Shown here in pieces: positions 1 through 14,397 of a stretch of DNA of 64,000 bases. The stretch comes from Icerya purchasi (Eukaryota; Arthropoda; Insecta; Hemiptera; Monophlebidae). The DNA is taken from contig CM077115.1 of NCBI GenBank assembly GCA_039619475.1, positions 309,084,734-309,148,733 on the forward strand. The letters are read 5' to 3'. The translations under genes were made by a program, and so were the position numbers. The notes beneath the pieces were generated by a model. The model was given only the letters and a program-made list of their open reading frames with translations. It ran no database searches and was not told the origin of the DNA. Within the stretch, counting starts at the first letter, position 1. Each line of letters opens with the position of its first letter.

Positions 1-1620
1 TATTAATAGTTATGATTATTCAATATTTAAATACTACGTCCAAATTATTTCTCGCTGCTTCGACCATAAATTTGTATCTTTTTTGCCGAAATATTTGTTA
101 AAGTTAATATCACATAATTTCTGGAATAAAATAATGGCGTGGCTTTCTGAGTTTTTAACTAATATTATAACCACGGATTAACAAAAAATTGTGTCTATAA
201 TGAGTGCATATAAATACATGCCATAATGTAATAAATAACATTTAAAAAAATTGTTTATTAAGAAATTTTATTCGCTCTAATTAAAAATTAACATCATACG
301 CAAAACAAACTCATCTTTTTATATTTAAAATAAAATTTTCTGAACACTTTCTTGTGAGCTTATAAATTAAGTGTACTGTTTCCGTAACTCATTAATATTA
401 AATAAACCCACATACACTTTTTTTTTGTTTTGGGGGGGGGGGAATCAACTACTCTACAATAATCGGTGTATTTTAACTAAAATTAATATCATCGTGTAAA
501 TCGCAAATCATAAATAAATTTATTTCATCACGAACCAATAATATACATTTTTTTGTGCAATTTTAATAAGCTATTTATCATGCGTATATTGTTTTTATTT
601 ATTTTTTAATAAACCGTTATAACCGATGAAAACGAGAACGCTGTCCCTGTCTAAAGATTGTTTGTTTAACAGAATTTATTATATATAAAATTTTTAACCA
701 CTCGATTTTTGAATCCTCAAAATTTCTAAATCGTGAATATCATCAAAATAATTGGATGAAAATCAATTTTTATTTATATATATATATATATATGCACACG
801 AATATATATTCGTATAGTAGGCGATTTGACATCGAAACTCTCACTTTGCTTAGGTCTTCAACCCTGGAGTTCAAAAAACACAAAAATGCTGTAGAAAATA
901 AATAAAACATTCGATTGTAAAAATATTTTCAAAGGATCTCGATATTTTACGAATTCTAGGGGAAAAAAAGAAAGAAATGCCATAGAACAAAATCACAGTA
1001 CATTCAATATTTTTCCTAATTGTTCTTTTTGTTTATCCAATTGTAAAACGTTTCAATCAGGCCGTAACTAATGTATTTTAGGCTTAAATTTTTCACAGCT
1101 GTCACTTAGGGTAAAAAAAATATCGTTCGAAATATAATTATTATCGAAGAACTAGTATTTAATTTGTTTCGGAAGCACTAATTTCAATAAAAAATACGTA
1201 TGAATACGCTCATAATAAATATACAAATTAACAAACCGGTAATATATAATTTAATTTCTTCTTGCTGTAGTGTGAAAATTTTTTCGATTTTTTGCATTCT
1301 ACGATAATTTGTTTCTGTCGCATAAAACAGAAAATTATTTTGTATATAGATATATACAAAAATTGCTTATTTAATGGTATGATCGAGCTTTGCTTGGATC
1401 TCTTCTAAACTTACCGGTCAATATATTAATAAGTTTCATAAAAATATTAAAGTTACAATTTTATATGCGTTGCCTTTTTTATATATATATATATATATAT
1501 TGAAATATTTTAAGCTGGGCATTTTTCTTATGGAAAGCCAAATAATTTACAACGAATGGGTTGAATTTTGAACTGATTATGCAACGAAAATAAATAAAAG
1601 AATAGATATCAACAAAAATA
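1..1620. other. AT-rich non-coding DNA upstream of the first visible sfl exon
   Basis: This is probably intron of sfl, because the first exon in the window starts mid-protein in phase 0. It holds TA microsatellites near 776-792 and 1481-1500 and a G run near 433. I see no exon with NDST similarity and no other coding frame. Confidence 0.5.
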
Positions 1621-1621
1621 A

Positions 1622-2032
1622 AATGCTTTTTTACAAAAAATAAATACCGACTTCAAGGTTTATTATAAAAATTTAAAAATGCACTAAAAAGTAAAAAATA
1701 ATTACTCCCGATAAAATATATATATCAGAGTGATATAACTTAAGGTGATATCGTAATTCTTATACAACATTAATTTTTTGGAGTTGGAATTAAATTCATG
1801 TTAGGAACAATTTAATCAACATTTAATGCAGTTTTTAATTATTCTTTTAATATGAATTTGATGCCAACTCCAAAAAATTAATGTTGTATAAGAATTACGA
1901 TATCACCTTTAAGGCTATATCACACTCTGATATATATTTTTTATCGGGAGTAATTATTTTTTACTTTTTAGTGCATTTTTAAATTTTCATAATAAACCTT
2001 CAAGTATCGGTATTTATTTTTTTTAGTGCATC
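1622..2032. repeat. Long hairpin-forming repeat (foldback MITE-like)
   Basis: Two arms of about 165-175 bases face each other around a loop of about 50 bases (1800-1850). Left arm sequence such as cttatacaacattaattttt recurs inverted at 1880-1900, and the outer ends read aaataaataccga on the left and tcggtatttattt on the right. By eye the arms are above 85% complementary with a few small gaps. There is no coding capacity. The shape suggests a non-autonomous DNA transposon with long inverted repeats; the superfamily is not assigned. Confidence 0.75.
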
Positions 2033-2069
2033 ATTTTTATTCAATTAAATTAAAACATTTTAATAAGAA

Positions 2070-2326
2070 CGGATATTTCCACGGTGTGAAAACATCAAAA
2101 GCTACATTTCCATGGTAATTTGGCAAATTTATAGTATTTTAAGTCAATAAATCTAATCCGACGATGAAAACAATCATGAATGAAAAGCATCCAAAAAGCT
2201 TCAATCTCCCGCATTATTAAGGATAACTCAAAAACTATCAGTCAGACCTTGATCAAATTTAAATCTTTCAAATAAAAGAAGAATCATCAAAATCGGTTCA
2301 TCTAGAAGAAAGTTCTGTGGTAACAC

Positions 2327-2362
<36 letters not shown>

Positions 2363-2410
2363 GTCGAATTGAATATATCCTCTTTTTTCGAAGTCGGTTA
2401 AAAAAGGGGG
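2070..2410 (+). repeat. Possible interspersed-repeat tail with poly-A run
   Basis: The stretch contains aaaatcggttcatctagaag, then an A run (about 2331-2358), then gaagtcggttaaaaa. A loosely similar ending (aaaatcggtttatataaata, then gaagtcggtaaaaa) occurs at 62895-62985. This suggests the 3' end of a dispersed retroelement, but no coding part is attached. Confidence 0.4.
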
Positions 2411-4037
2411 GAAAAATGTTTACGAGGCAAAATCATTCTTAAACAAAAACCATGATACGATATTAAAGCAATTAAAAAAATTCAGCCGTATTTTCCAAAA
2501 ACTGAAATAAAAAAGAATAGTTTTCTCGAAAATTATGGTGCACACGTTTCCCCCCGAACATCTCTCTAATACGGCAATGAGTAATGAGTACAGAAATCGT
2601 GCGACGCATATTCCGAAATGCTGTAATGTGGCAAAGTGGAAAAGTTAAATGTATAACAAGTCTAGCATTCGGTTTAAAAGAAAAAAGTAGATCAAATACA
2701 TTACTAAACTGTGTTGGTAAAATAGTTGTGAATAATGATAATATAAATCGGTACACAACCGATATCAGTTCGGCTAAAATGTACAAATAGGTTGTCCCCA
2801 CTAACCGAAAGGTTCGGGAGAGAAAGAAGAAGAAGAAATTGTCTTGACGTTAAATTTTGAATAGAAATCGCAAAAACCAATTTGTTTTCGTAAAAACGCC
2901 TCTAGAGAATTTTACCTATAAATGAATTACGTGTTAAGTACTATTAAACAACATACAGCTGACAAAAAATCAAAAGTTACCTTTAACGAGACTTTTAAAT
3001 TGGAATGAGTTTAGCATTTCTTGATACTCTATTCACCAGTTCCATTGATGCAGCGATAAACATAAAAATAATGAAAAAACTTGGAATATCGATCTAATAA
3101 TATCTTATTTTGGAAGCTATTGTGTTTCACGCTGTATTGATCAAAACCCCTTGGAGACGACCTACCTTATGAAATATAGCTGCTTCGTGAGAAAAAAAAA
3201 AAAGTTGAAGAATACAATGACAAATCTGATAAATTACGCTGATGGTTTCTTAATGCTATTTCAAGGTAATATAATTATGAGAAAGGATATATTACTAGGG
3301 TTAACTACGGCAGTATAAGAATTTAAGATGATAGTATTTAAAGCGCGATTAGACTTTCGCACAATAGAAGCCAATTAGGACTATTAATATACAGAAGAAA
3401 AAAAAAAAAAAAAATGCAGAATATAAAAATTTACTGGTAATATTAAATAGTCAGTTGCATACACGAAGACGATCGACTAAACTATGTACATTATATTACC
3501 ATTCGGTCAGTGATTAATCAACAACCGTCCATACTGCATTCATGCGGGCTGCATCAATAGTAATTACAAACTTCCCTTTTTTTTAGCTCTAGCTTGTGAT
3601 AAAACGTTCTCCTCTAGCGTACTGTTAAGTACACGAAAAGTACGTATCGGAGATTATTTACTTTTTGAGTATATTAAAGGTAGTTTTGAAAGTTTGCATG
3701 CGAGAAGTTGCGTAAAATCTATCGATTCAGTTATTACCTCTTTATAGTTTTTGTTTTTTTGGTTTCTCTGGTTCCTTTATTGGTTCTCGTGTCAAGTCGT
3801 AAGAGCGTTGGGCGCTTGTTGCGTGAGCGTCACTTAATTAAATTAAATGAATCCCTTATATTTCTCTATTCAAAGAATCGTGCGTATATTGGCATTTTTT
3901 AATACACTTTATTTAACCCACTTCGACAATCTGTTTTAAACTGTATTTATTAATTTTTGTCCCTACCAATGTAAGTGAATATCGTTGTGAAATATTCTCG
4001 TATTTTAAACTTTTTTTGTCGCTCCCTCTTTATGTAG
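2411..4037. other. Non-coding stretch before sfl exon a
   Basis: It is AT-rich with A or T runs near 3192 and 3401. Open frames here (for example 2584-2790 and 3708-3902) have no recognisable domain and look like chance frames. No NDST exon was found. Confidence 0.4.
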
Positions 4038-4166
4038 GTACTTCCGAGGCAAACGTGTGGACTGTTCACGCATACTATATTCATCGATCGGTATCCAGGA
4101 GGTCGCGTCAAACTTGATGAATCCATTCAAGGCGGAGAACTGTTTCAGACTATTGTTTATAATCCG
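4038..4166 (+). CDS. sfl: sfl exon a (end of N-deacetylase half)
   Basis: The exon has 43 codons in phase 0 at both ends. The acceptor is tatgtag before 4038 and the donor is gtatgt at 4167. The translation includes [14 protein letters not shown] and [13 protein letters not shown], which match the conserved NDST segment just before the sulfotransferase half. The ATG-initiated frame at 4057 is a shadow frame; the true frame begins with GTA at 4038. The preceding exon is not in the window. Confidence 0.93.
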
Positions 4167-7100
4167 GTATGTTTGTTTTTGTACCGATACTTTGTGCCCG
4201 ATAAAAAACTGTAATATTATCTCCTCACTGAATTATGAATTCTGTTGCTAAGATTTAAAATAAAAAAGAAGTACACATATACGAAAATATTCATTTGTTT
4301 TATCACGTGCGCGCGATTAATTCTATATCAGAGAAATGAACAAAACGTTATTATACTGCGTTAATTAACTTCAATGTTCATTCAATTTCATTTTTTTTTT
4401 TTTTTTAAATATATTTGTGTGTGTGTTGTGTATTATATACGCTTAAATATATTTCTAATAATAAAGTTTTAAAATATCGATTTTTTATCTTTTCATTTGT
4501 AAAACAGATAAACGTATTTATGAGTCACATGTCGAATTATGGAAATGATCGATTAGCGTTATATACATTCGAATCGGTTATCAAATTCATACACTGTTGG
4601 ACTAACCTTAAAGTCACCAGTGCCCCGCCATTAAAACTCGCCGAACAATACTTTAAAATGTTTCCGGAAGAAATCGATCCTATTTGGGGCGTAAGTATTT
4701 TAAACTAAAATATTTAAATTGTCCAAGAAAAATCGCCAGGTGCGCCCAATAATTCACGCTGAAAATTTAAAACGCTATAAATACAATAAATTATCGAATT
4801 ATTTAAGGGTGCGAATTTGTTCAGTACGTTTAAGTACGAATAAACGCGACGAAAGAAGTATCAAAAGAAACGATTTTTTCGTTTGAAGAATGAAAAAATA
4901 AAATTCGTAAACAACGACGCTATATATGTATGTATATAATATGTATATTTAATTGTGTGTTACACAGAATCCTTGTGAAGATCCACGACATCTGAAAATT
5001 TGGACAAAGAAGACTTGCAATCAATTACCGAAATTTCTGGTAATTGGGCCGCAGAAAACCGGCACGACAGCATTGTACACATTTTTATCGATGCATCCGA
5101 ATATATCAGCCAGTATACCAAATCCAATCACATTCGAAGAAATTCAGTTCTTCAACGGACGTAATTATTACAAAGGATTAGAATGGTGAATATGACATAT
5201 GTTTTGCAGTAATTTTACAATTATGTCTCGCTGCTAGTGTGACTTTCAGATTGTAACTTTTCCTGCAGTGCCACACCTATCATACTCGTTGGCCTTCCTT
5301 TTATCGGCATTCCAGTTTATTAAACCAGTCCATCATTATTCTTAAATTACGTTCGATGCGCCAAAGTAATTTGGATTTTAAAGGCAATGATTCTGGATCT
5401 TTTTGAAATCGCAGAAATATCGAACGCTAACCAAAATATTCTAAAGTATATGTTAAATTTTAATTGTTACTATTATTAAACTTTGGGGGGTTTATTGTTT
5501 CACAGTTTATTATTATGCGTATCCTGCCGAAACGTAGAAATAATATGCACCAACGAGGTTAAGTCCCTTTCGATCAAACAACCTCATCTTCCTGCCGAGA
5601 GCTGAGTTTGTGATAGTGTGAGGTGTACCTTTATGAAGATTACAGTTGAACTATTTTTAAATGGTACACTGTCGGTTCAGCGGCAGTTGTAGATCTCGTC
5701 TTTTTTTCTTTTTCCTAATATTTACTTATTTTCATAAGAAAATCGTAAAAATCTAAAAAATTTCTACATAATAGATTCAAAAATTCAAATTGTTAATCGT
5801 TTTTTTGTTTTCTTAAAGGCATCTGAAAAGGCAAAAATATCTGCAGATGGTTTATGTCTGATCTTAATGGCTATTAAATATGAAATATCTCCTTCCATTG
5901 CGGTACAATATTTCTAATATTTTTAGTTGTTTTTTTTTGTTTTTTTTTTTGTATATTTTAATTGAAAGTTTTGAAAATTTGATTTCAATTTTCAAGTTTA
6001 AATATCAATTCTACGTTTTTATTTTTCACCGACTACTCGAGTTAATTTTATTTACATATTAATATTTATACCATTCATTTAAGCTTTGATTATTTATGTA
6101 CACGTACAGTAGCAGAAGCAAAAATATTTTTTCAGGAGATGAGCGTTATAAATTATCTAATGCATATATAGTAAAAGAAGATTAACAGTAGAATCTGATA
6201 CTCTATGTATTACAATATTCCTTATAGCGCGAGCCGCAGGTTGTATGAACTTGACCTAGTGTTATATACATGTGATCTTTTTCGGTCAAAAACAGTGTTT
6301 GAAAGAGATTGTTAGGCAGTTTAAACATAAGAACAATTTCGGTTTTTTGAAATTCCTACAAGATTTTTAATCTTCAATTTATTTTTAGATGAATATTCCA
6401 TTAAAGTTAAACCATATATATTAATTCTTAGGCTACTTCCCACTAGAAAAAATGTCCCAATTTTATGTAACGTGATTATGTTATTATATATTCATATGGA
6501 CCGATTTAGAATTACGTTGTAAATTTTGATCATTTTATACAAAGTGTAGAAGAGAATGAGATAGAAATGTAAGCAAGAGGGGTCAAGTGGCACAGCCCCT
6601 TCTTGCGAGGCCAAAATGGCCGAGTTTATATTAATATATATATGTGTGTGTGCGTGTGTTTATTTTTATGTGTATATATATATGTATGCATTTATGTTTA
6701 TCATATTTGTTTACTTGTTTTTTTACAAAGGTATATGAGCTTTTTCCCGGTTAATAACGAAACATCAGCACAGTATTTCTTCGAAAAGTCAGCTACTTAC
6801 TTTGACGGCGATGTAGTTCCTAGAAGAGCGCATGCTCTGTTACCGGCAGCTAAAATAGTAAGTTTAGTTTTCTTAATTATGTTTTTGCCATTTTTCTAAT
6901 TTTATTTATTTATTTATTGAACTTTCGCGAAATCAATCAGTCCAAGACAATATAACAAAATTAAAAACATATAAACTAATTCTACAGTCCATAATAAACT
7001 TATGCAAGCACGGGAGTAACTGAGTAAAGCAGAGATTGTAAGTTGAAGGAAGGCCGATGACCAACGGAAAGAAGCCTATTAATTAGGCTAAACTGCTGCA

Positions 7101-7970
7101 CCGCATACTAGGAATAATTAAAGAATAGGTGACTCGAATCCATTTGCATCTTAAAATCGTCTGGGTGAAAACAGGTTGCATCCACTGTGAGACCAACCTA
7201 TGCAAGTGAGCAGGTAGGCAATAATGACTCAAATGAAGCCGAGTAAATACGGATATCATGACGCTATATCGGGACGTTAAGTTTATCTGGACAGAACCAC
7301 GGTTCCTTAGAAGGGACTAGGCTGAAAGACTCCTGATATATTATTCCATTATTCCATATGTTTAAATTAATTATAAATTTCCTTACGAAGTTTACTATTT
7401 CCCATTTTATTTCAACCAATTAATTTTTAGCGCGAACTTGTTTATAATGATTCATTTCTCTGTTTATTTAATGCTCAGATAACAATATTAATATCGCCGG
7501 CGAAGCGGGCTTATAGCTGGTATCAACATATGCGTAGTCATAAAGATGTGATAGCGCTGAACTATACCTTTCACGAAATAATAACTGCTAATGATACCGC
7601 TCCTAAACAACTTCGAGATTTACGAAACAGGTAACGTGTAATTGTGTTCCTCATTTTTTGTCATTAATAAATAAATTGAATTGTTTTAATTGAAAAAAAA
7701 AAGAAAGTAGCAAATTAACATTAATCTTTTTAAAACACAGGTAACCTGTGCTATACGTGTAAACGGTCTCAACTCCATGACAATTTATAACATTGAATGA
7801 TCCGCTGTTACTCGGTGGTTCGATGTTTTATTAAAACTGCGTTAACATTCTTTGTTTAAATGTTTTTTTTTTTTTTTTTTTTTTTTTCTGGCGCTCAGTA
7901 CGGAAAGAGAGGAAGAAGAATGGCAGAACCAGTTGACAACGTAGTCCACCAGTGGCTAATTCGAAATAAT

Positions 7971-8023
<53 letters not shown>

Positions 8024-11000
8024 TGTTGTTGTCTGAAACATGGCTTCCGAAATCATCATCTTTTTCAATTAGGGGTTTTCATGTAATTAGATCAGATCGC
8101 GAAGATGGTTATGGTGGTGCAGCTATCCTCATTAGGTTTGGCATTCCATTCTTTTCTCATAATTTAGATTTCCCAGGTGGCTCTGGTCCTTCTTCCTCTC
8201 CCAACTTTGTTCATATTTCTATCTCACACACATTCGCTAATATTTCTCATCCCCTTCATCTCGTACCACATTTCTCACCTGTGTAACCTAAAGGATCTTT
8301 CTCTTCCCTCCCTTCTTGACGCTTTTCCTCGCCCATTCATCATAAATGGGGATTGGAACGCCTGTTCTCCTACCTGGGGTAGTTCATCACTAAATATATA
8401 AATGATTCCTTTCTACAAACTCTACTTTCAGACTACAACCTTGTGGTTCTTAACGACGGCTCTCCTACATATTTCAAAAACCAAAATTCCTACAGTTCTA
8501 TAGAATTAACTTTCTCCTTTCCTAATTTAAGCCTGAAATGTGCATGGAGTACCCTTACGGAACCTTTGGTAGCGACCATGTGCCTGTTATTGTGTCCGTT
8601 CATGGGATTTCCTCCTCTCATGTAAAAAAATAATCTTGTTTTCCTAATTGGAACTTTTCAAAGGTTAATAGGTCTGATTTTCGTTCGTTCCTGGAGTCCT
8701 CTTCCTACAGATTCGATCCTAACTTAAATGTTACGCCTTAGTATGAAAAATTTGTTCAGTTAATATCATCAGCTTTAGATTTGTTTTCTCCTCCACAAAA
8801 ACATCGTTCTGGGAGCATCGGGCGGTCCTACGTCTCGTCCTTATGGTAGAATGCAGAGCGTTCAATTGCACACCAAGCCAGTGTATCCATATTTCGTATC
8901 TTTCGAGCTGCTCCTTCTCTGGAAAACTTCCCAGCTCACAAACGAGCTAATGCCAAATTCCGATTTGCTCCCGAAAAGATTAAAAAGCATCTTAGGCTGC
9001 TTTCTGTTTTTCCTTTTCCAGATCTCTACTCTTCTCTCATAAATTTGGAGGTTGGCTAAGGCCTTCCGAAACCCTCAGTCCTTAAATCCTTTTACTTCCG
9101 GCGTTTCGGAGAACAAGCTAGCAGGTTTCTTTGATTGTGTTGCTCCGTCCTATGTTCTTAACGTTGATGAATTTGACCTTTCTTTCTCCGCCGCAAGCCA
9201 TTCTGAACATTTTCTAACTTCTCCGTTCACTTTTAATGAATTTTTATCAGCGTTCCCGAAAAATCCTAATTCTTCTCCGGAGATAGATGGATTATCTTAT
9301 ATTGTTCTTAAGAATCTTCCTGAATATTATCTTGAAATACTTTTGAATCTATTCAACTCTATTCTCCATCTTGGTTCCGCTCCTCCGTCATGGAAATCCA
9401 TTATCATCGTTCTCATCCCCAAGGATAGAAATTTCTCGTTTATAAAAAAAAAAATAGTTTTTCGTTTAAATAAAATATTTAAATTAATTATAACTATTTA
9501 ATTGTTCGCTCAAATTTTTTTTTTTTTTTTTTAATAAATTTACAAATATAAATCTAGGCGCCGTGTGTAACTACCTGGGCTATTACGGCACCTAGACTCA
9601 TTGGAAATTACAGAAGGCGGTGTAGTCTGTTCGATTTTAAAATTCAACATTGCCCGAACACAATCCGGGTAGCGACAACAGACGGCGGGATGAGGTATGA
9701 CTAGAAGTACGGGAAGTATACCGGCACCATTTCAGCAGATGCTCTACGGTTGGCGAGGCCATGAATCCGCGCGGTGGACAAGTGAACGGAGGGTGAGCTC
9801 CTTCAAAGACACGTAATTGTGTGACAGTGCAGTGTGTCCCAGACGCAGTCTCGATAGGATCAAGAAATCCCTACGTGAGACGGGGAACAGCGGCCACCAT
9901 GGGTCGATGTCCGACTTTATGGACTTGAGCCAGGTCGTTTATTCTGACCGTAGTTTGCTCCACTCTTCAGCAAAGTGCATCAGAAAGACTGACGACCCCA
10001 ATCGAGACGGTACAGCGTTAAACGGCATCGGGCTAGATAGAGTTGCCTTAGCAGCCAAGTCAACCCGAACATGACCAGGGACCCATAAGAATGTGACATA
10101 TACCTCAGATCGTGAAAGTTGGAATAGGAGGTTTTTTTATTTTAATTATTAGAGAGTTGCAACCGTCTGAGCTCTGAATGGCTTTGATAGATTGAAGTGA
10201 GTCTGTAATAAGAAGGGCATTTCGAGACGCTGGGTTGGGAGAATATGTCTCAACACAAAGAAGGATCCCAAACATTTCTGCCTCTACGGTAGAGCAGTAG
10301 TCGTTTAGGCGCTCGGTGTACATTACACCTCCGATTTCATAAGCGCATGCAGTTGGTGAAGGAGAATTAGTAGGACTCACTTTAGCTGCGTCTGTGTACA
10401 TGTGAATGTAGTTAGGGAATGAGGCGAGTTTATTTGATACTATATACTTGAGACATGGGTATTGAAAGGTTAGATGTTCTTAAGGTATCTGCTAAGGATA
10501 TGTTTATAGATGTTGAGGCATGAATCCAGGGCGCTATAGCGGTCGGATTAACATGGTGGTCGCTCCAATTTATGCCTACCTTAGAAAGAAAAGTTAAAGC
10601 CTTGACCAATGGATCGCCAGGAATGGGAATAGAATTTAGGAATTATTGGTAGAATATTGGTATGGTAAGGAATAACGAAAGGAATCTCGAAAGGTGAGAT
10701 AATCGCGAATAATAGATAAAGGAGGAAGGCCCACCAAAGCACAAACGCCCAACGAAGGAGAAGTTCGGTGCGCCCCAAGTATGATACATAAAGAAGTATT
10801 ATGGATAGGATCGATAGATTTTAGAAGAGTTTTATTCGCCGAAGAATACACCTGACATCCGTATGACAGTTTACTCAGGATAAGGGCTTTGTATACTGAT
10901 AATAGCAATTTTGGATCTATATTGTACTTGCGGTTGGATAAACATTTCAAGATGGACAAGGATTTCATGCAACTACGCTTATAAAAGGATAGACATGTGT

Positions 11001-11823
11001 GGAGCCCACGATAATCTTTCATCGAACGTTAGACCCAGAAACTTTGTGGAAGGAAGAAATGGGATAGGTACATGTTTCGGGTAGAGAGGGTGATATCAGG
11101 ATTGGAAATAGAACGACGCTTCTTTAGGAATTGGACATATGCAGTTTTTGAGGATGAGAAATCCAAGCCATCCTTTTCCGCCCAGTTTTGTAATCTATTG
11201 ATCGTTGACTGTAGGATAGACATCGCATTAGCGGGGAAGTTTGAGGGAAGAGATATATGTTAAGGTCATCAATGAACAAACGGGCTGTTACCGGCGGCCT
11301 TATGCACTCTGCTATATCGTTTATATAAAGGATAAACAAGGTGTTACGCTTAAAGGCGAACCCTGTGGAATTCCATTTTCAGTCGTGAAGGATGAAGATA
11401 CTGAAGAGCCTATTCTCACTTGAATAGTTCTATCAGTGAGGAAACTCTGGATAAAATTGCCCATATTACCCCGCTAATTCCGGCGTTCATCAGCTTTTTT
11501 AGCACTCCATATCGCCATATGCGGTCGTAAGCCTATGTCAAAAAAGACTGAATAGAGATGCTGCGATCTACTGTGGGCTGTTAGGATTTGCCTTTGTAGG
11601 CTAAGAAGATGAACGAGTGCAGATTTATATTTTCGGCCGCCTGCTCGGATTGGAGAAAGGATTTCCTTGGATTCAAGATAGAAATAGAGGCGTCGGTTCA
11701 CCATTTTCTCCATTACCTTAGAAAGGACTGAAATGATTTTTCCCTCAAGACTTTTTTGTTCCTTTTTTGCACGAGCTTTATAGCGTAAAACAAATTTCCT
11801 GAATTAGTTTCAGAACACCCTGT

Positions 11824-11881
<58 letters not shown>

Positions 11882-14357
11882 ATGTATGTGTATATATAAT
11901 GTATATGTTTGAATAAAATAAATAGGATATCGTTTGCCTATGATAGAAAAATTGACTTTTTTTTTTTTTTGATTATTACATATATTGCCGAAAATTGATG
12001 GAAAAACGTGTTACGTAATGTGAAAATATTTGAAAACAGCTTCAGATATTTCTGATTTACACGGTGAACATTTTTGGGTTGTACAACATTTCCCTTTTTT
12101 TTTTGGTGATTTTTTTTTTTTTTTTTTTCGATTACAATGATCGCATAAATAATCATTTTAGCTTTTCTATAATACACAAACTCTATTTTATTTTATTTTT
12201 CATATATTTTTTTTATTCTCAGAACGTCAAAATAATTGAATACTATTGAAGAATTCGTTTTTAATCTCCAAAGAATCTAAATAAGAGCAAATGTTAAAAA
12301 TTATTATATCATTCTACAAAAACATATTTGAACTCAGCAGTAATAATAGAAATAAATTAATTAATTAAGAAATTGTTAACAACTTAATAGAGCTCATATT
12401 GGACCTATAAATTAGTCAGCCAACATATTAAGCATGCTAGTATGAAAGTTCGTAGCAAAGTTACCGTACCATGCATTACTCAGTGCAAAATCTTAAGTTG
12501 ACTAGCCGTAAAAGGACGCGGCTTCGATTCAGTTCGCTATTTCTAGTACCCGCGCTTTAGTAAATTCAAATGACGCAATCGGTATACTAGAACAACTTAA
12601 ATGCACAAAATGTTACAAATATGTTGGGTTAAAACTGTTTATTTTTAAAATTTTACAGAAATTCTCTAACATTTGGCAAACTCGTAATAATGAATTAATG
12701 AAAATGATGACTACGATTTTAAGCGGCTGTCTGTTTTACACACTAAAATGTGCAGCACCGCAGACTTGAACGTAATCAACTATTTTAAGTTGTACAATTT
12801 TTAATTACAAGATATGTAGAAGGGCTGTTTTTAATTTTCTTTCAAATAGCAGATACTTTTTTGTTAGTAATCTTTTCCCTTCTGATGTTAATTTTTTTCC
12901 AGTTTCAACATATGTTAAGTTTATCGATTACTGTATTATGATTACCATTTTCTCGTCCTACAGGTAACTCGTAATTAAATTAAATATATTCGTTTTCTTT
13001 TCTTTGACTGTGTTATAATATTCATCGATTTCTAAACGTCCCAATAAGTTGGTGCAAAAAGGATGAAAGTTTTTTTTACGTTGCTCCGTAATGTTATTAG
13101 CAATTTTATTTAACCATATTCTGGCTCTTATTATTCGGTGTTGTTTTGATTTCGGTTGAATTGATTTCGTCCTCAATTTAAAAGCTACTATTATTACCAT
13201 CAGAAAGTTTATTTTTTCGATTAATATATAATATAAGAGCACAGTTATAAACGGAATTCAATTAAACTGACTCAAAAGAAACAAAAAAGGTGTGTGTGTG
13301 TGTGTGTATGTATATCATATATTTTGTGTATATATGAATAATAATTTCATTAAATTTAGCTTTGTGAAAATTTGTAAGTTCCTTTCTCTTTCATACTGCA
13401 ATGGGCAATGGAATATTTTAATTTTCACGCGCTAAGTGCTTATAAAAACATGTTGAACAGGTTTTAACACTTTCGTCGTTAGTGACAACGCTTTTATTGT
13501 TGAAAGTCTTTTGCGGACCATCTGCTCTTCTATTTTTATATATATATGTGTGTGTGTGCAAATGTATATTAATTTTTTTTTTTTTTTTTTTTTTCTTTTT
13601 AAATAAGAAAGTTGTGGGTCTCACAAGGCAATTTTGCCCGTTTCGTGAGTTCCCGTCACCCTCATTATCGTTTATTTGACATAAATTTACAATTTGCTAA
13701 TAACATTTCAATACATCTAAAATAATATTTCTTATCACTATAGTAATTTAATTAATTTAGTACAGTAACTTCTTATGACTACACACTTAGCACCTATACA
13801 TCACCAACCAGTCACACTCAGAATAATCATTCCCACTAATGTAAAAGAAAGAAGATCTTTTCCGCTATATTATTGAAAATCATCTACATGCACTTGTTGT
13901 AATTCCTGTGCTGAGCAAAGAGAAATTTAGAAACCTAATTTACGAAGTAAAGACGAGTCACCGATATGGTAGTACAAATAGTAGAAACCTCGATAGTTTC
14001 TTAATCTGCACACCAATCTGTAGGCTACCCCCCATTAGAAAAAATGTCCCAATTTTATGTAACGAAAAAATGTCTTAATTTTATATTTCATGAAAGTTAA
14101 ATGTTAGAATAGGATTTTTGTGATTATGTTTTTTTTTTTTTTTGTGCGTTGATGCCAGTAAGAATTACGTTGTAAATTTTGATCATTTTATACAAAGTAT
14201 AGAAGAGAAAGAGACAGAAGTGAAAGCAAGAGGGGAAGAATTACGTTGTAAATTTTGATCATTTTATACAAAGTATAGAAAAGAAAGAGACAGAAGTGAA
14301 AGCAAGAGGGGTCAAGGGGCACAACCCCTTTCGAGGCCAAAATGGCCGAGTTATACA

Positions 14358-14397
<40 letters not shown>

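Noticed and set aside
2472..2801. A 109-residue minus-strand frame as a gene
   Set aside because: It is hydrophobic and low in complexity, overlaps another open frame on the other strand, and has no domain or splice support.
8023..11737. Twin-primed 5' inversion of a single LINE insertion
   Set aside because: In twin priming the inverted 5' half lies upstream of the 3' half. Here it lies beyond the poly-A end, with family B sequence in between.
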